From Marchantia polymorpha subsp. ruderalis (lineage: Eukaryota > Streptophyta > Marchantiopsida > Marchantiales > Marchantiaceae), in assembly GCA_037833965.1 (NCBI GenBank), contig AP031358.1, forward strand, positions 22,080,001 to 22,144,000: a DNA stretch of 64,000 nucleotides, written 5' to 3'. Shown here piece by piece: positions 11,275 through 24,249 of the stretch (its first letter is position 1; every line of letters begins with the position of its first letter). The position numbers and the translations under genes were made by a program. Under the pieces are notes generated by a model. It was not told the DNA's origin. It made no database searches and was given only the letters and a program-made list of their open reading frames with translations.

Positions 11275-13440
11275 GTTAATAGGAAAAGTGACACCATAGC
11301 GTCACTTTATCCAATTATTGATGTTTGTCATCATAGGATGTTCGCACTCTTATTCTCTGCTATACTGTAGGTTGTTTGCAGATTATTCCCATGGAATATA
11401 CCTTCAGAATGATGTATTTACAAGGCCCTTGAAACAACACTTCGATAGTAAAGAATGACTACAACCAGAAACTTGGAAGATTGGAGGTCAATATCACTAT
11501 GTAATCATACCTGAACGCTGCTGAGCTATATATTAAAAAATGTGAAAGATCCGATGGACTCCCCTTACCTTGTCTCCACCTGATTTGTATTAAATAGCTG
11601 GGAACTATTGGTCCAGGAAAAGTCCAAAGGGATTGTAGTCACTACTCATTCCCTCCTGTCCTAATAAGGAATTTCCTTTGTAAGAAACTGCACTTTTGCA
11701 TATATAAGCTTTACACAACTCTATGTGTTTTACTTAGATCATTTCGTTGATGAACTTGCACCAGTTGCAACCATATGTAGGCAGTTTCATAACAATTTAG
11801 TAGAAACAAGATTTCATGTCGTCCCTTTCCACTGAACTTCTTGGATTATAATTTCATTCTCGAGCGCGATCAGGTGTGTGAAGGTGGTGGAGAAACGATC
11901 CAATGAACCAAAAAAAGAAATGAACAAATTTTTTTTAATAAACAACACCTATGTTAGAGGTGCATTGGCTTTCAATCCTACTCACTTGTTATGTACAGAA
12001 TGTTCAGATAGCACATGCTGAAATATAAATAATCATCCATTTAGTTTAAAATACCTTGCATGGAATAGATGAATGATTTAGTTTTATTAAGACAGTCCAA
12101 AATCATGGATAGATTTTACATTATTTTACAATTTGAAGCTGAAAAACTTGAACTTAAAAAATAATCAGGATCGCAAACAATTTAGATGATAGATATATCT
12201 AGGTAAATACCCACTTCATCCGATGATATGTATCAATAGAATGATAATGATGAAGGATTTCAAAATAAAAATAAGTAAAAACTAAAAACTAAATCATATA
12301 AGATGAAAACACATTTCATGAAAATTTTATACTTGAAATTATTAATACAGAAATTATTAGAAATTATTTATGAGATTGGAAATTTGATTATGTAGACTTC
12401 ATAGTCAATTATTTGAACTTCAAATTAAGTAAAATTATTGTACATATGTACAATAATTACACAACATTAAAGATTGCATAGGTTCAGTTTACTATATTAG
12501 ATTTCATTCATACTCAGAATATTTTCATAAAAATAAAATGTAAAAAAGTTCAAACTCAATATTAAACTTCAATTATAAAACGCATGAAATAAATAATGAA
12601 TAATCCAGATTCACTTGTTCCAAACATGTTTGGAATAGAATTGAAGAATTCACTAGACTTTTATTTATAATTCCAACATTCATCAATTTGTAACAAATTG
12701 CTTAGCGTGATCTTGTTTAAGTTTAAAATTTCTAAATGGTGTTTCATTTCGCATGACCATATTGCAGTGAAGCAAAATCACCGGGCACTAATAGCTTTTC
12801 AAGATGGCGTACATATTACATTTCCTGCAAATATAAAAGAAAACTCCTTGAGTTGATTAGCTTTGGGACTGCACACAAATCTTCATTAAGCAAACCTCTT
12901 TTCCAGAACTGCAGTATTTCTTTGTTAGTACAAATCTAAAGCTCCAGTCTGTGGACTTTGCCAATGCATAGTAAAAAGAAAGACCAAACTCGTAATTTTT
13001 TAAGGTCAATGTGAGTTATTGCAGATGTGGTAAGAAATAAATCGACTTGAAGAGCACTTTACTGCGACGTTTTATAAAATGGCGTATGGACCAAATCCTC
13101 CTTGCTCGACTCGGGGTTCCAAAGCTCTGTTGAAATCATTATGAGCTTACGGAAAGTTAAAAATAAATATCATGTTGGAATTATGGAGCAATCACCGGGA
13201 GTGAGAAGTGCCCAGTTCGGACGAATATTAGAAGCACGTATCCAGAACTTACGCTGCAGGAAGAATGTACAGTCCGATGTTCTCAATATATAAACGAAGG
13301 TCTTTCCAAGGAAAAGTCAATAGATTATATCATAAATCTAAAAAAATAAGCAAAAGCACGAGAAAACCATGTGTACGTGGAGAAATGAACCAAATAATAT
13401 TAAAAGAGATCTCCTTCGACATGGCATGAAATAAATCCGA
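11275..13440. other. AT-rich intergenic DNA
   Basis: There are frequent stops in all frames and no recognised gene or RNA. A 63-codon plus-strand open stretch at 13102-13293 shows no motif. Confidence 0.5.
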
Positions 13441-15480
13441 AATGAGGAATGAGTAAAAGGAGAGGAGGGCTGGAAAGGTCACGAAATTTGACAGATGCCG
13501 ATGAGCTACAGGCCTCCAATCAGGAAGGCCATGGCGAATCTCATGGGGAGCATTGGCCAAGCGAGCGGCGATGTCGCGGGAGCTCGGAATCCTTGGCGAG
13601 CAAGGAAGGCAAGCGCTGGGATCTCAACATAAATTCCTCATTACATCATCTGCCACCCAAATGCCATCGTACGACCAAATCAAAGAACAGCCCATATCCG
13701 AATGATTTAATGCTCAAAGGATGTCGTAGAGCTCCGGATGCAAGGACGAACTACTCATGAACCTTTACAGCCAATTGCCCCATGTGCCGGCCGGCTCATG
13801 TCCGCGTGCTGCGCAAAGGTCGTACAACGGACGATGCCAGCGTTCGCAGGCGAGAATTCGACGCACATCGCACCCAATTGTGCAACCCCGACCTTCCGCT
13901 AATTGGTCGCTCTCGTGCCCTTAAGCGCCTGTTAATTAGGTTTTCTTCCGTGTTACTCTTCGAGCTCTGAGGACCGGGTCGGACGGGATCCAAGTCTTTC
14001 TGCTGTACTGTGGTTGACACTTTTCGCCTCCGAGTCGTCATCTGCCAGATACCCGGCGGCATGGTGGTGGAAGAAGAAGAAGAAGAAGAAAAGCCCGAGG
14101 GAGTGTGGCGATTTCGGTTCGAAGGTGGGTTGACACGTACTCGCTCACTCTAGGGCAAAGCGCGTGCTGCTGCGTTTGACAAGAAGTCTCGATCGGATTC
14201 ACGACCCGATGTTGTCAAGTGCCGATCCGATGCGTGTCGCGGTTTGAGATTGAAGTGTAACGCGACAACAGTTGTCGACTCGTCGGATTGTTCGTAGGAT
14301 TTCGGGCTAGACAGGAGAGTAGAGCAGCGAGTTGTACTCGATTTGCTCCTGGATCACCGGGTAATGATTCTCGTAAGAAGCCAGCAAAATCTGAGCGGGA
14401 AGCGAGCTTCGTAGCGAGGAGGAGGAAGAGGAAGAGGAAGAGGAGGAGGAGGAGAAGAAGAAGGAGACGATGGTGCGCAAGAAAGCGGGCGCCGGTCAGA
14501 ACACGTTCGTCATAATGTCAGTGAATCAAGATAAGCATCAATCTGCGCCTGCTGCAATCCAGCCAGCAGGCCTGCGAAATCGGACCGAGCCCTGGCAAAA
14601 GCCATAGCCCGCCTCGCTTCGCTTCGCGAGACAAAAGATTTGCGTACGAGAGGATTTGCCTCGAAGCGGCGATTCCACGGGCCTTTGTCTCGTCCACTGT
14701 CGGACGAGAGAACGCCATCTTTTCCCGAACAAACGGAAGCATAAGCATGAGCATGCGCGACCAGCTATTCAGCACTCGACCCGGTTCGACCCCCAACCAC
14801 GTCCACCACCACGTCCACCCACCACGCTGCGGTCCGTCAGCCGCAGTCACCATCCATTGACCCGCTGGCACGCTTGATACACGGACTCCTTGAAGATGAC
14901 GCTTGCGCGTCCACCAACGCGGCGAACGTCAACAGCGTCGTCGTCGTCCCGCAAGCTACAAAACAGTCCCGTCGTCGGGTACGACGACGGATTTTCGCGA
15001 CGGAGGTACGATTACGTATCACGTCCGGCATGCTGTCGCGTCCGCCAATTTGGAGAGAGAGGCCGCTACCGAATGTTGGCTCTGGGGAAGGCGGCGCTTG
15101 GCGGAGCCCCCACTGGCGGGAGCGCTCCATCCGTCCACGATGACATTCTCCGGCGGGTGGTGCTTACGTAGTGCGTGACCGGAGAGTGGACCCGAGGTCG
15201 CGACAAAAAGCTTAGCCCCCGACGGAGCGAATGCGAGGCCCTTTTTTAGGGTTACAGTGAACGCTACATACTGTACATCATGCTGACATCGACCTCCACA
15301 GTCTGAGAATCTTCGTCTCTCGAGACGCCTGCGTCTCGTAGTGTCCCTCATGTGCATTCCCATAGTAAATACTTGTATCGCTCTCTTTCTTCGTCCGGTT
15401 ATGCGCAATAACGAATCGTTCTCGTCTTCGTTGGAGATGTCTGCGGTCATCTTGTACGATATACCCCATTAACCTCTCGA
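13440..15480. other. GC-rich island without a recognised gene
   Basis: Composition rises sharply from AT-rich flanks. GAA/GGA triplet tracts occur at about 14068-14091 and 14418-14466. Open frames of 60-140 codons overlap on both strands, as expected from few stops in GC-rich DNA, and none has a known domain. It could be a promoter or leader, or a decayed gene. Confidence 0.45.
14470..14607 (+). CDS. Possible 45-residue small ORF after a purine-rich leader
   Basis: ATG at 14470 follows about 50 bases of GGA/GAA-rich sequence, as many plant 5' leaders have, and opens a 45-codon frame beginning MVRKKAGAGQNTFVIMSVNQ and ending at TAG 14605-14607. I recognise no family. The start could also belong to a first exon of a spliced gene, but no continuing exon was identified. 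Confidence 0.15.
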   Translation: MVRKKAGAGQNTFVIMSVNQDKHQSAPAAIQPAGLRNRTEPWQKP

Positions 15481-15940
15481 TTCGACGAGGCCATATCACA
15501 CCGTCATGGAAACGGAAGGGATATGACGAAGTCATATGATCGTTTATTAATTTTTAGAGGGCGGTCTGATTTGCCAGTCCTCGTTGTGCCGACGGACTTC
15601 GAACTTTTGACTTCTTCTTTTGTCATGTTTTCGTCGTCAGGTGAACTCTTTTCCTAGTTGGCTAGATTGCAGAAACTTATGTCAATAAATATTGTTCGCG
15701 TGCAGCTGAAATTTCGAATTTTCTAGTGGCTTGCATTTTCTCCGGCAGCGCTGTGCTATGTTTTGGTGTAGGTGCAGGAAGAAGCATATTACGACGAAGA
15801 TGCGGACAACATGCCTCGGATCATTGCATCGAAAACCATTGATTTTATCTGAAAGACTTCGCCGTATAATCATTGTACTGGAGAACATATTCGTTACAGC
15901 ATACCAACGTCTATACATGTCGACTGTACTCACTGACTGC

Positions 15941-15980
15941 CTCTCTCTCTCTCTCTCTCTCTTCCTCTCCCTCTCCCTCT
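15941..15980. repeat. (CT)n microsatellite
   Basis: A CT dinucleotide run of about 22 bases grades into CCCTCT-type pyrimidine sequence. It lies inside opposing open frames (plus 15731-16132, minus 15682-16260) whose Leu-Ser or Arg-Glu strings come from this repeat, which argues against either frame being a gene. Confidence 0.9.
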
Positions 15981-17233
15981 CTGCGTCTGTACTTGGTTTC
16001 TGCATGCAGCCGCTTATAGAAAGATTTAAAAGACCACTTTTATCATCCCTCATCAACATGCACCACTGTGCGCAAACAAAAGCATCGTACGGGTGTACAC
16101 GGAAATATGTCCAAGCAAAGGAGCAGAAATAAGATACATGGCAAAGCGATGCCCTGCTGCAACAGAGTCCAGACCGCAGGTAGGTATATGTGTTAATGAC
16201 TGTAGAATGGAAAATCCTCGTCCTCACGGTGAGCAACTCTGATACTAAACAAATACTCAAAACTACAAGTCGTAGACATTGCAGGTAACCTCACAAAGAT
16301 ACTTGAAACACTAAAAATAATACTGCTTTTGGAGAAAATCACAAAACTTCGTTTCTGAAAGTAAGAAATGCCCTTCGATCTCGTCCTCACAAGGACGAGC
16401 ATTCATGTCAAAGGACGAGTTGGTGACGAGAATTCAGACCTGTTTAGATAAGAAACTATAGGAGTCCGATGAAGAAGAGGAAGCTTTTCTAACATTCTGT
16501 TCCGAGTACATTCTCGTCTCAGACTCAAATCCACATCCATAGGGATATGGATTTGAATACGTTTGTATTCCGGGTCTACTTATGTGACGCAGAGTCAGCT
16601 AATACCTGGATACAGCAATGTCAAGTACTGAGATTAGGCACGACCAGAACTGACCCTAACCATTGTACACTTTGAGCAGAAACCCAGCACAATGCTTGGA
16701 TAATTTATTTACCTCCAGGTAAGAAGAAGAGGTCTTTGGCATGGAGTGTTGATATCAGCACCGTCCTTTATGGATAATTATTTGGAAGTGAGTCGAGCTA
16801 AAGCAGTGGATGCGCAGTCTACAGCATGACTTGTGCAAAGTAAGTCGCCCGCTTGCCTTTATGAAGAAATGAGATAGCAGAGCAAAATATCTTTGCTCTC
16901 TATCCCACAGAATGACGAGAGAGACCCACGAGGACGGGTACTATAACCTCTTATCTAAGCCTCCTTGCTTCCCAGAGGCTTCCGAGCAGAGAAAATCAGT
17001 GCCAAGAGGAGAATGTCTGAGTTGTCCGGCACATTCTTCCAAGCCCAGGAGAGAAAGCATACCAAATATCGCGAGAGCCATTATCTAAACATTGAAACTG
17101 CATCGTTGGGTGGAGCAAAGATCGACGTCCCTCCCTCGGAATAAAAACTCATTTTTCCCTAGACTGAGGAGTTGGGGATGCTTTCCATAAATCATAGCTC
17201 ATATAGAAAAATGAAAGCCAGTTCTGGTTGGCC

Positions 17234-17272
17234 GGGGGGGGGGGGGGGGGAGGGGAGGGGAGGGGGGCCGAG
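17234..17272 (+). repeat. G17 run followed by AGGGG repeats
   Basis: Seventeen consecutive G residues (17234-17250) are followed by AGGGG units, giving many G-tracts in a row. This is a strong G-quadruplex candidate on the plus strand and a likely polymerase-slippage site. Confidence 0.9.
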
Positions 17273-20200
17273 GGAGTGGCGGGATTTTCGCTCAAAGGGT
17301 TGCATTGCTGTCGAAAGCATGTACTTGCAAAAAGGCTCACCTCCCTTCCAGATAGTCAAAATAGTCCAGCCGGGAACTATTGTACCAAAATAACGCGTTC
17401 GATTTAAGTGAGCTCGAACGAAAGAGCGAGAAAAGCTGTCGCCCAGCTCTTGCCTTTTCGACCCCCTACTCCAACTATTGCTTTAACACGATTTCTCGGT
17501 ATGCAAACCCTCGGGAAAAATAATGCTTTTCTTCTTTAAGGGGAGAGGGGAGAGGGGAGAGGGGGGAGATGGGGGGTTGTGCTTCGGTAAACATGCCCTT
17601 GTCTGGTGGCGGGGTTCTTTGCCATTAATAGACGGGGAAACGGAACCCCCGGTTGGGTCCGGGCTGCCTTTCGGTCAGGGGCTCCACCTAGACCACTGGT
17701 CCGAGTCAGAGCGTAGCGCAATGACACGCACGCAGCTAGTGGATGTCAGGGCCGGTCTGACGGGGCGGAGCGGGACGGGCCGAGCCAACGTACAGCGGAG
17801 AAAGGAAGAAACCAGTTCCTTGCGCTCGGCGCGGTCCTCGGCGCGGAGAGCGACCGCTCGTCCATCCTCGCCTCGCGCTGGTTTACCATTACTGCGGTAA
17901 AAGGGGGTTAGTGAAGGGCGGTGAGCGGAGCACACTCTGTTTGACGACGACGGAATCAGGGGGGCTCGCTTTCACGACGCGCCTGCTGCCGAGCCTGGGA
18001 CGAACCCGGCCCGACCGGCCTTCAGGTTCGGTGCCCGCGGTTATCCGGTCGTAGACTCGCACGTCGTGGAGGAGGCAAGAGAGATTCTGCGCTATTCCCA
18101 CGGGCGGGAGAATGGTGTGAGAAATCCGCGCGACGCGCGGATTTGGACCGGGTTATTTGATGCCGCGAAATGTCGTGCGTGATATGGTGCGTGCGCGGGA
18201 GTGGAATTTGGAGAGCGTCCGCGCCAGGCCGTCATTCTGGGGCGGAGTATTTCACGGCACGCCGCCGGCAGAGCTCGCAACTGCGACCGAGGCCATTATT
18301 ACGTGGTGAACTCGCAGTTCTTGGGGAGGGAAGTTTTCAGTGACGCGTTATCCTTGATGCCCCTTGGAAGGATTAGAGGAGGAAAAAGGTTCAGCCTTGC
18401 AACTTCCAATAAATCATCAACAAATTAATTCTAGGAACTTATATCATTTCATCTCAAAATACTTCTTACTGTACCACACCTGTCCAAAATTTATCGTGCT
18501 ATATATTAACATAGTGCATCGAGAGGTACTTCTAATGAACCTCACAACAAAGCATAAGTTCCCTTGCAAAAGAAAGACAGAAAAATCCGATAAAATTTCA
18601 TAATGAGGAAAAAAACAGGGACTAGCCCCAATGAAAAATAAAAGCTACCACTTCTAAGAGTTTTCAACCATCTAAAATAATTTCTCTGCTTTGCATAAGT
18701 TAGTTCTCTCTATACATCGATGAATTTATATTACCAAGAATGTCTTAATAGAGCCTACAGTTTAGTATGACGGTCTCTTGCGTACTTTTCCACTAACGTA
18801 TTGAAGTTTGCGTACATAATTATACATAACTCAAATGCCACAAGAACGAAGAGATATCTCTCGATATCTTTACATTTGGCTGTCTTGGCTATCATCACTT
18901 TGCTTGCTGCCTGTCTAGAAAAAACTGTGACAAATAAAGTAACAAAGAAATTGATCTTGTATCACATAATTGACAGGTCTTGCATATGTTTTTATAAATA
19001 TGTCAAAATTTGTACCCATAACTAGATATAGCCCCAATAATAAAAGAATAAAGAATCTATTTATGCATAATATTATATCTGGAGATTACTGGCCGCTGCC
19101 ACCGCATTCTCCACAGATCCAATGAATGCTCTGAAAATTTATTGGCCTTATTTTAATATGTATATTTTAACATTTCAAATCATGTTCATCTAAAACTTGG
19201 GAAAAAAATTTAAACATTTCTATTTTAAGAAACGATCAAATCATATACATCTTGTACATAATGATATACATGGAGCCCATACCATACCTACAGATTGAAC
19301 AAGAAATTGAAGAAAAGAAGATGTCAAAGAATGAACGTTGTTGTCATTCTATCTATGTGATGGATAGATGAGTTTTTTCAAGAAAATTCAAATGGAAATA
19401 ACTAAAAATGATTAGAAAAAAAAGGGGAAATAATAATTCAAAATGGGAAGAGGCCAAAAGGTGTATTATTTTCAAGAGTTTTCCTTCTATTCCAATGGAT
19501 CGGATGAGCTGCATGAAGGAGAAAACGAGAAACCAGTGAGAATGGAATGTACTCGGTCGACGCCGGAGAACGAACAAGGGCGACGTCGCGAGGAAGGAAG
19601 AGCATCATCGGAAAGCGTCGAACGTGATGCATGCCAAAGCCTCCACGGCCACGTCCGCCGCGAAGCACCGCGAGGAGAAGAACATGTGGCAGCCCGGGCC
19701 GAGACGGGGCCGCGGGAAGGGGCCTGGCTCACGGCGCCGATAACTGTCGGTGGGTCCGGCGCTTCCGGCGTCCCGTCACTCTCCCGCACCGCAAGACATC
19801 GGATCCTCCTGAGCCCTCTTTTTCTTGTCTTGCTCGGCGGAGAGAGAGAAAGAACGACGACCCCAGTCCTGTGGTGGGCCCGGCCTACCCCGGGTCGGGC
19901 TGCTGCCCCCCTCCTCTCCCCGTGCCCGCTCGGAACAAGTCCTCCTAATAGCCATGACTAGTATTCCCGCTGAAATGGCGGTCCCCCCTCCCCTGGCCCC
20001 GAAACATGTCCTGCGGAATCTCGCCTCGTGAAGAAAATAACCGGACGGATGACCTTCCCCCAAAAAGGCGAGCACCCGCTACGCGACAAAGGGGGAATAT
20101 TTCCTCAGCAGCAGACGGTCCGGCCGCGCTCCTGCCCCGTGCCCGCTGTGTACAAGACATACTCTGCGGTGAGTCCTGACACGCTCTGCGACCGGGGCCA

Positions 20201-20771
20201 GCATGGATGCGTGCCTCGGTGGCAGGGGCAGGCTCTTCGAGAGGGGCTTATGAGTGCAGCCCACACCAGGAAGGCAGTCGAGCCCCTGGCGCTCAGAGCT
20301 GGGGGGTTCATACGTGCGCTGCTTTCACTTTTATTCTTTTGCACAGCAAGATCGCTTTCGGGACACAGAGGCCTCGAGGAGGGGACGAGGGGCCGATTCA
20401 TTCAACTTTAGTTGTCTCCACTCACGGTGATGATTGAAAGCGGATGGACGGGATTCCAGGACGGACAGAACTGTGGTCGCCGGTCACTCTCTCACTCAGT
20501 CCCTCCCGTCGTGGTGGGCCTCCGACAAACTCGGAACGCCTCGTCCTACAGCGTCCTGCAGTCACGGGATCGAAGCAGGCAGGTCCTTCTCTCGGAGCCC
20601 CCGTCCTCCCCGTGAAGGACCCGTCCCTTCCCGGGCCTGCGTCTCGTCTCTCCTGCCCCCGTCGTCGTTCTCCAGAAGTCGCGGCTGAGCCCTCCCCTGT
20701 GACTCACCGGACGGAGTGAAGTCCTGCCGCGGAGGAGGCACGGGAGAGAGGTTCGGTTGGCGGACGCATGT

Positions 20772-20795
20772 GGCTGGCTGGATGGATGGATGGAT
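20772..20795. repeat. (GGCT)/(GGAT)n tetranucleotide repeat
   Basis: GGCTGGCT runs into GGATGGATGGATGGATA. Similar GGAT/GGAC arrays occur at 22199-22224 and 27026-27092 on the same strand, and in reverse complement near 47107-47130. Confidence 0.85.
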
Positions 20796-21339
20796 ACGAC
20801 GGGTGGTATCGGTTGTGTTGGAGGCTCCAGATTCCGTTTCCGGCGGAGAGGGTGGACAAATTCGGCCTCTGGAACTGTGCTCTGCCCTGTCTTGATGCGG
20901 ACGTGGCCGGGAAGGTGAGGGCTCGAGTGTGCGGGCTCCTAACCTAGGGTTAAATGCGAGAACAGCCGGCACATCGGAGGGAGGGATCCGACGGCGGGCA
21001 CCGGTCCACCTCAGACCTTTCAGAGCCGATGGTTGTTACGGATCGTTCTCGCTCTTCCCACGGAGGAGACTGGTCGGGGGTGGAAGTGCAGAACGGGAAG
21101 TCCAGAGATGCGGCGCCGCATGTCGGTGAAGACGTGCCCGCGATCCGGGGACGGGATGCCTTTTGCGGAGCAGAGAACGGACGGACGCGAAACCACGATG
21201 ACGACGAGCAGGGACGGAGGAGGCGGATGAACAGCGGCCGCGAATTCGCCGTGCAGGATCGACGGAACGTCGGCTTGGCCATTTTACGGCCAGACTCGTC
21301 CCAACCAGTGCTGCGACGAGAACGGCTGGCGTCTCGCCG

Positions 21340-21370
21340 CGTGCGTGCGTGCGTCCGTGCGTGCGTGCCG
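21340..21370. repeat. (GTGC)n tetranucleotide repeat
   Basis: GCGTGCGTGCGTGCGTCC followed by GTGCGTGCGTGCC forms an imperfect array of about seven units in the GC-rich island. Confidence 0.85.
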
Positions 21371-21636
21371 CGGTGGGGCCGCAAACTGTGCGACTGCCCG
21401 CCCCATTCGCTGCCCATTGGAATGCATGTATCTCACATGACATGTCCTGTGCCATCGGAAGAATCTTCCGCCGTCCCGCGCTCGGTCTCCTCTGAATATT
21501 CGATCCATGTTCCGCATATCTCGTCTCTTCGGGCGCGCCTCCACTGGCGACCGGCCTTTCCGGTATCTGTTATCGACCCGTCCTCGCCTGGAGTCCCAAC
21601 CTGACAAGAAGCTTCCACGGCCCGCTACAGGTCAGA

Positions 21637-21657
21637 AACCTGACCCCGGGTCAGGTT
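21637..21657. other. Perfect 10-bp inverted repeat
   Basis: AACCTGACCC and GGGTCAGGTT are exact reverse complements separated by one C. A further AGGTCAG just upstream could pair with either arm. No neighbouring gene explains it. Confidence 0.8.
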
Positions 21658-22198
21658 CATCCGGGCCTGAGGACAAACCCAGGATTCATGGTGGCAGTAC
21701 GGTCCGCCTTAATCCACCTCCGCTAATTAATTAGGCAGTAACCCCGGATCAGCCCCAGACGGATTAGGCTGATTCGGTCTGCTTAGGACGAGTCAGCCGA
21801 CCATGTCAAGTGGGGCCGGACGCCGGACGCCGGCAGTCGGACGTGGTTCCCTCGAGTTCGTCGAATGCTCCATCGTTCGCTTTGCCAAATTAAGGGCGGC
21901 AGAAAATAATGCGCCCCTTGTTTGTTTGCGTAGCCCCAACTTTCTCAGAGCTTCTGGTCATTCTATCAAGGGGCCGGGACTAAGGGGACACGGGGACGCC
22001 ACCCCCTGCCCCCAAAAAGGCAAGGTGACGTTTACCATTTCGGGAGCGGGGAAGGAGTTCGGCATTGGCTCGGAGGTACCGTACAGCTCGAGAGCAAGGG
22101 GCTCGAGCCTAGTGTGGAAAACGAGCTTCGCCAGGGGGTCCGACTGCTCTTGTCTCTTCTTCATTCCGATCCCGCCGAAGCGGAGGGTGGGCAGCGGA

Positions 22199-22224
22199 CC
22201 ATGGATGGATGGACGGACGGACGG
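22199..22224. repeat. (GGAT)/(GGAC)n tetranucleotide repeat
   Basis: ATGGATGGATGG passes into ACGGACGGACGG, so one array changed its unit by substitution. It resembles the arrays near 20772 and 27026. Confidence 0.85.
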
Positions 22225-23133
22225 AGGAGCCGAGGGGGAGATTGCCCAAGCACCTTCTTCGGTGGGTAATCTCCTCAAGCACCTATGGAAGCGCGGGCGA
22301 AGACGTTGTGGATAATGTACGGGAGCAGTCCTTGAGGAAGAAGAGAAGAGAAGAGAAGGGAAGGGAAGGGGAACCCAGCCACCGGATGACAAGAATGCCA
22401 CAAGCCCTTGTTGTTCATTTGAGGGGATGGTGGCAGTGGAGTTCATGTCACTGGGGGGCTGGACAGAGAGAGGTTGCAGCTGTTGACGTGGTGGATAATG
22501 AAAGTGCTGATTAGAGAAGGGAATGCGAGAGACGAGACGAGGCGTCGGGGACCGAGATCCGAGGGTTAGTTAGTGGTCACAAAGCAGCAAAGGGGCCAGT
22601 GAGCCGAGCTCACTGGAGGGGGAGGGACAAGGCCATAAAGAGAAGAGGTGTGGGTTTTGCATAGGACGGGGGAAGGGGGGATGCGAGATGATTCGAGCGT
22701 GGGGATTCGAGCCCGGGGCTGGGCAGGGGCTCGCCTCCCGACGAGCAGTGAGCATGTGGCAGCAGCTGAATGCGGCCTCGCTCCCACATCTGCTCTGTGG
22801 CCCAGACGGACGCAGCCAGATGGCAGACGGCCATCTGGCACAGCAAGTGACATGGTGAATAGGAGGAAGCAGAAGCGAGTCCGAGCGATCGACTGCAACA
22901 ACATGCCAGCGGCTTAATGGACGGAACCTACTTCCCTCCCGGCGGGGCCAGTCGAGAGAACTGGAGGGGGCTCACTAATTCCCCCCCCATCCCTTACCCC
23001 TTCCCCCGCGCTCACCGGGCCTTAAGAGTGGCGGGCGGGGCTATGCTCCATAGCCCCCGACGAGCCCCCGACGAGGCACTGTTCCAAGATGATTAACGTC
23101 CTCTCCGGGTCCCTCGCAACAGGCTCATGCGAA

Positions 23134-23626
23134 GTGGAGCGGGTGGTAGTTCGCACAGTCTCTGTTTGTGAGCTCTCGATGGTCACGTACCCTCGAGCTC
23201 CCGTGACAGCTCGCTCTGGTTCATTAGAGGTGGAGGAGCTGAGCTGGTGGTGAATTTCACGGACTGACATGACATTCTGTTCATGAAACCTCGATGGTAA
23301 TTCGACTGAGTCCACTCGAAAGGGGTTAAGCTCGATGATAGCTTCCTCTCAAGACCCTGTAAAAAGCTCCATTCTAAGTGTAGCGGGTGGTAGACTCTAC
23401 AATTTAACGTGGCATTCTGTTGGTGAAAAGGCTCCAGCTTGGAAGAAGAGGTGGTCGGCTGCCCCCCTGGAGCCCCCCCTCCTGCAAACTGGGTCAATCT
23501 GAAATGGAGCGGGGGGTAGATTGTCTGCGCCATGAACGACATTCCGATCTTGAAACGAAATCCCGACGGTCCTTCAGAGAGCCTCCCAGAGTGCGAGCGG
23601 TGACCGGCAGTGGAGCGGGGGGTGAG
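23134..23626 (+). repeat. Degenerate tandem repeat, about five units of 100-140 bp
   Basis: An anchor like GTGGAGCGGGTGGTAG recurs at about 23134, 23236, 23378, 23504 and 23609. Three units carry a second shared block about 30 bp later (GACATTCTGTTCATGAAACC at 23271, GGCATTCTGTTGGTGAAAAG near 23411, GACATTCCGATCTTGAAACG near 23538). Units have diverged by substitution and length. No gene is recognised over it. Confidence 0.6.
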
Positions 23627-24233
23627 CTTCAGGGTCTTTTGGGTCGAGGGGAGCCGGCTTTGTCCTTAGCGGGGGATGGTGGCGGGTGGGACTGGACTCG
23701 GTCCTTCCGCCAGATTATGGCCCGAGCCCCATCATACAGAGTGCCACTAAAATTAAGGCCCGGGGGGAAATGTTGTCGGGTGCTCCCGAACCGAAGACAA
23801 CGAGCATCAACTCGTCGAAAGGCCGACATTCCCCCGCGAGGTCCCCAGCTCCGTTCCGACGAGAGAAAGAGAGAGAGCTCGCACCTTCGGAACGTTTCCC
23901 TCCAATTCGCACGTTGCGGACAATCTCCGCAGCCCTCGAAAGCTCGAAGGCTCCCCCGAGTGCTTGCCACTCGCCTCTCCCCCAACCCCCCTCGATCCAC
24001 CGGACACTTCCTCCTCGCCACCGAAACGGCAGGTCGCCTCTCCCCCCCCCTCCCCACACCCCACACCCCCACCCCCAACCCCAACCCCCCTTGCCGACGA
24101 TCTACGGAGAAATCCCTCTCGGAGCGGATCGCGCTCCGGTCGGAGACTCGGAGTTCGGAACCACGAGCACTTCAGGATGCGGTTGCAGATTGCGAAGTTC
24201 GCTCCGTCACGCCCATAACGCACAGCGAGGGTT

Positions 24234-24249
24234 GGGGGGGGGGGGGGGG
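24234..24249 (+). repeat. G16 run
   Basis: Sixteen G residues in a row lie in the GC-rich island, about 150 bp after a C-rich CCCCAACCCC-type stretch at 24040-24092 on the same strand. Confidence 0.9.

Larger units (their letters stand above)
15480..19440. other. Mixed-composition intergenic DNA
   Basis: The stretch contains a GC-rich patch at about 17160-18400 between AT-rich sequence. No coding family, tRNA or rRNA was recognised. The overlapping 70-130 codon frames at 17523-18280 lack motifs. Confidence 0.45.

Noticed and set aside
15682-16260. 192-codon minus-strand and 133-codon plus-strand frames
   Set aside because: Both run through the CT microsatellite, giving Arg-Glu or Leu-Ser strings; no family recognised.
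24040-24092. Telomere-like C-rich repeat
   Set aside because: The units are irregular CCCCA/CCCAA strings, not the plant CCCTAAA repeat.
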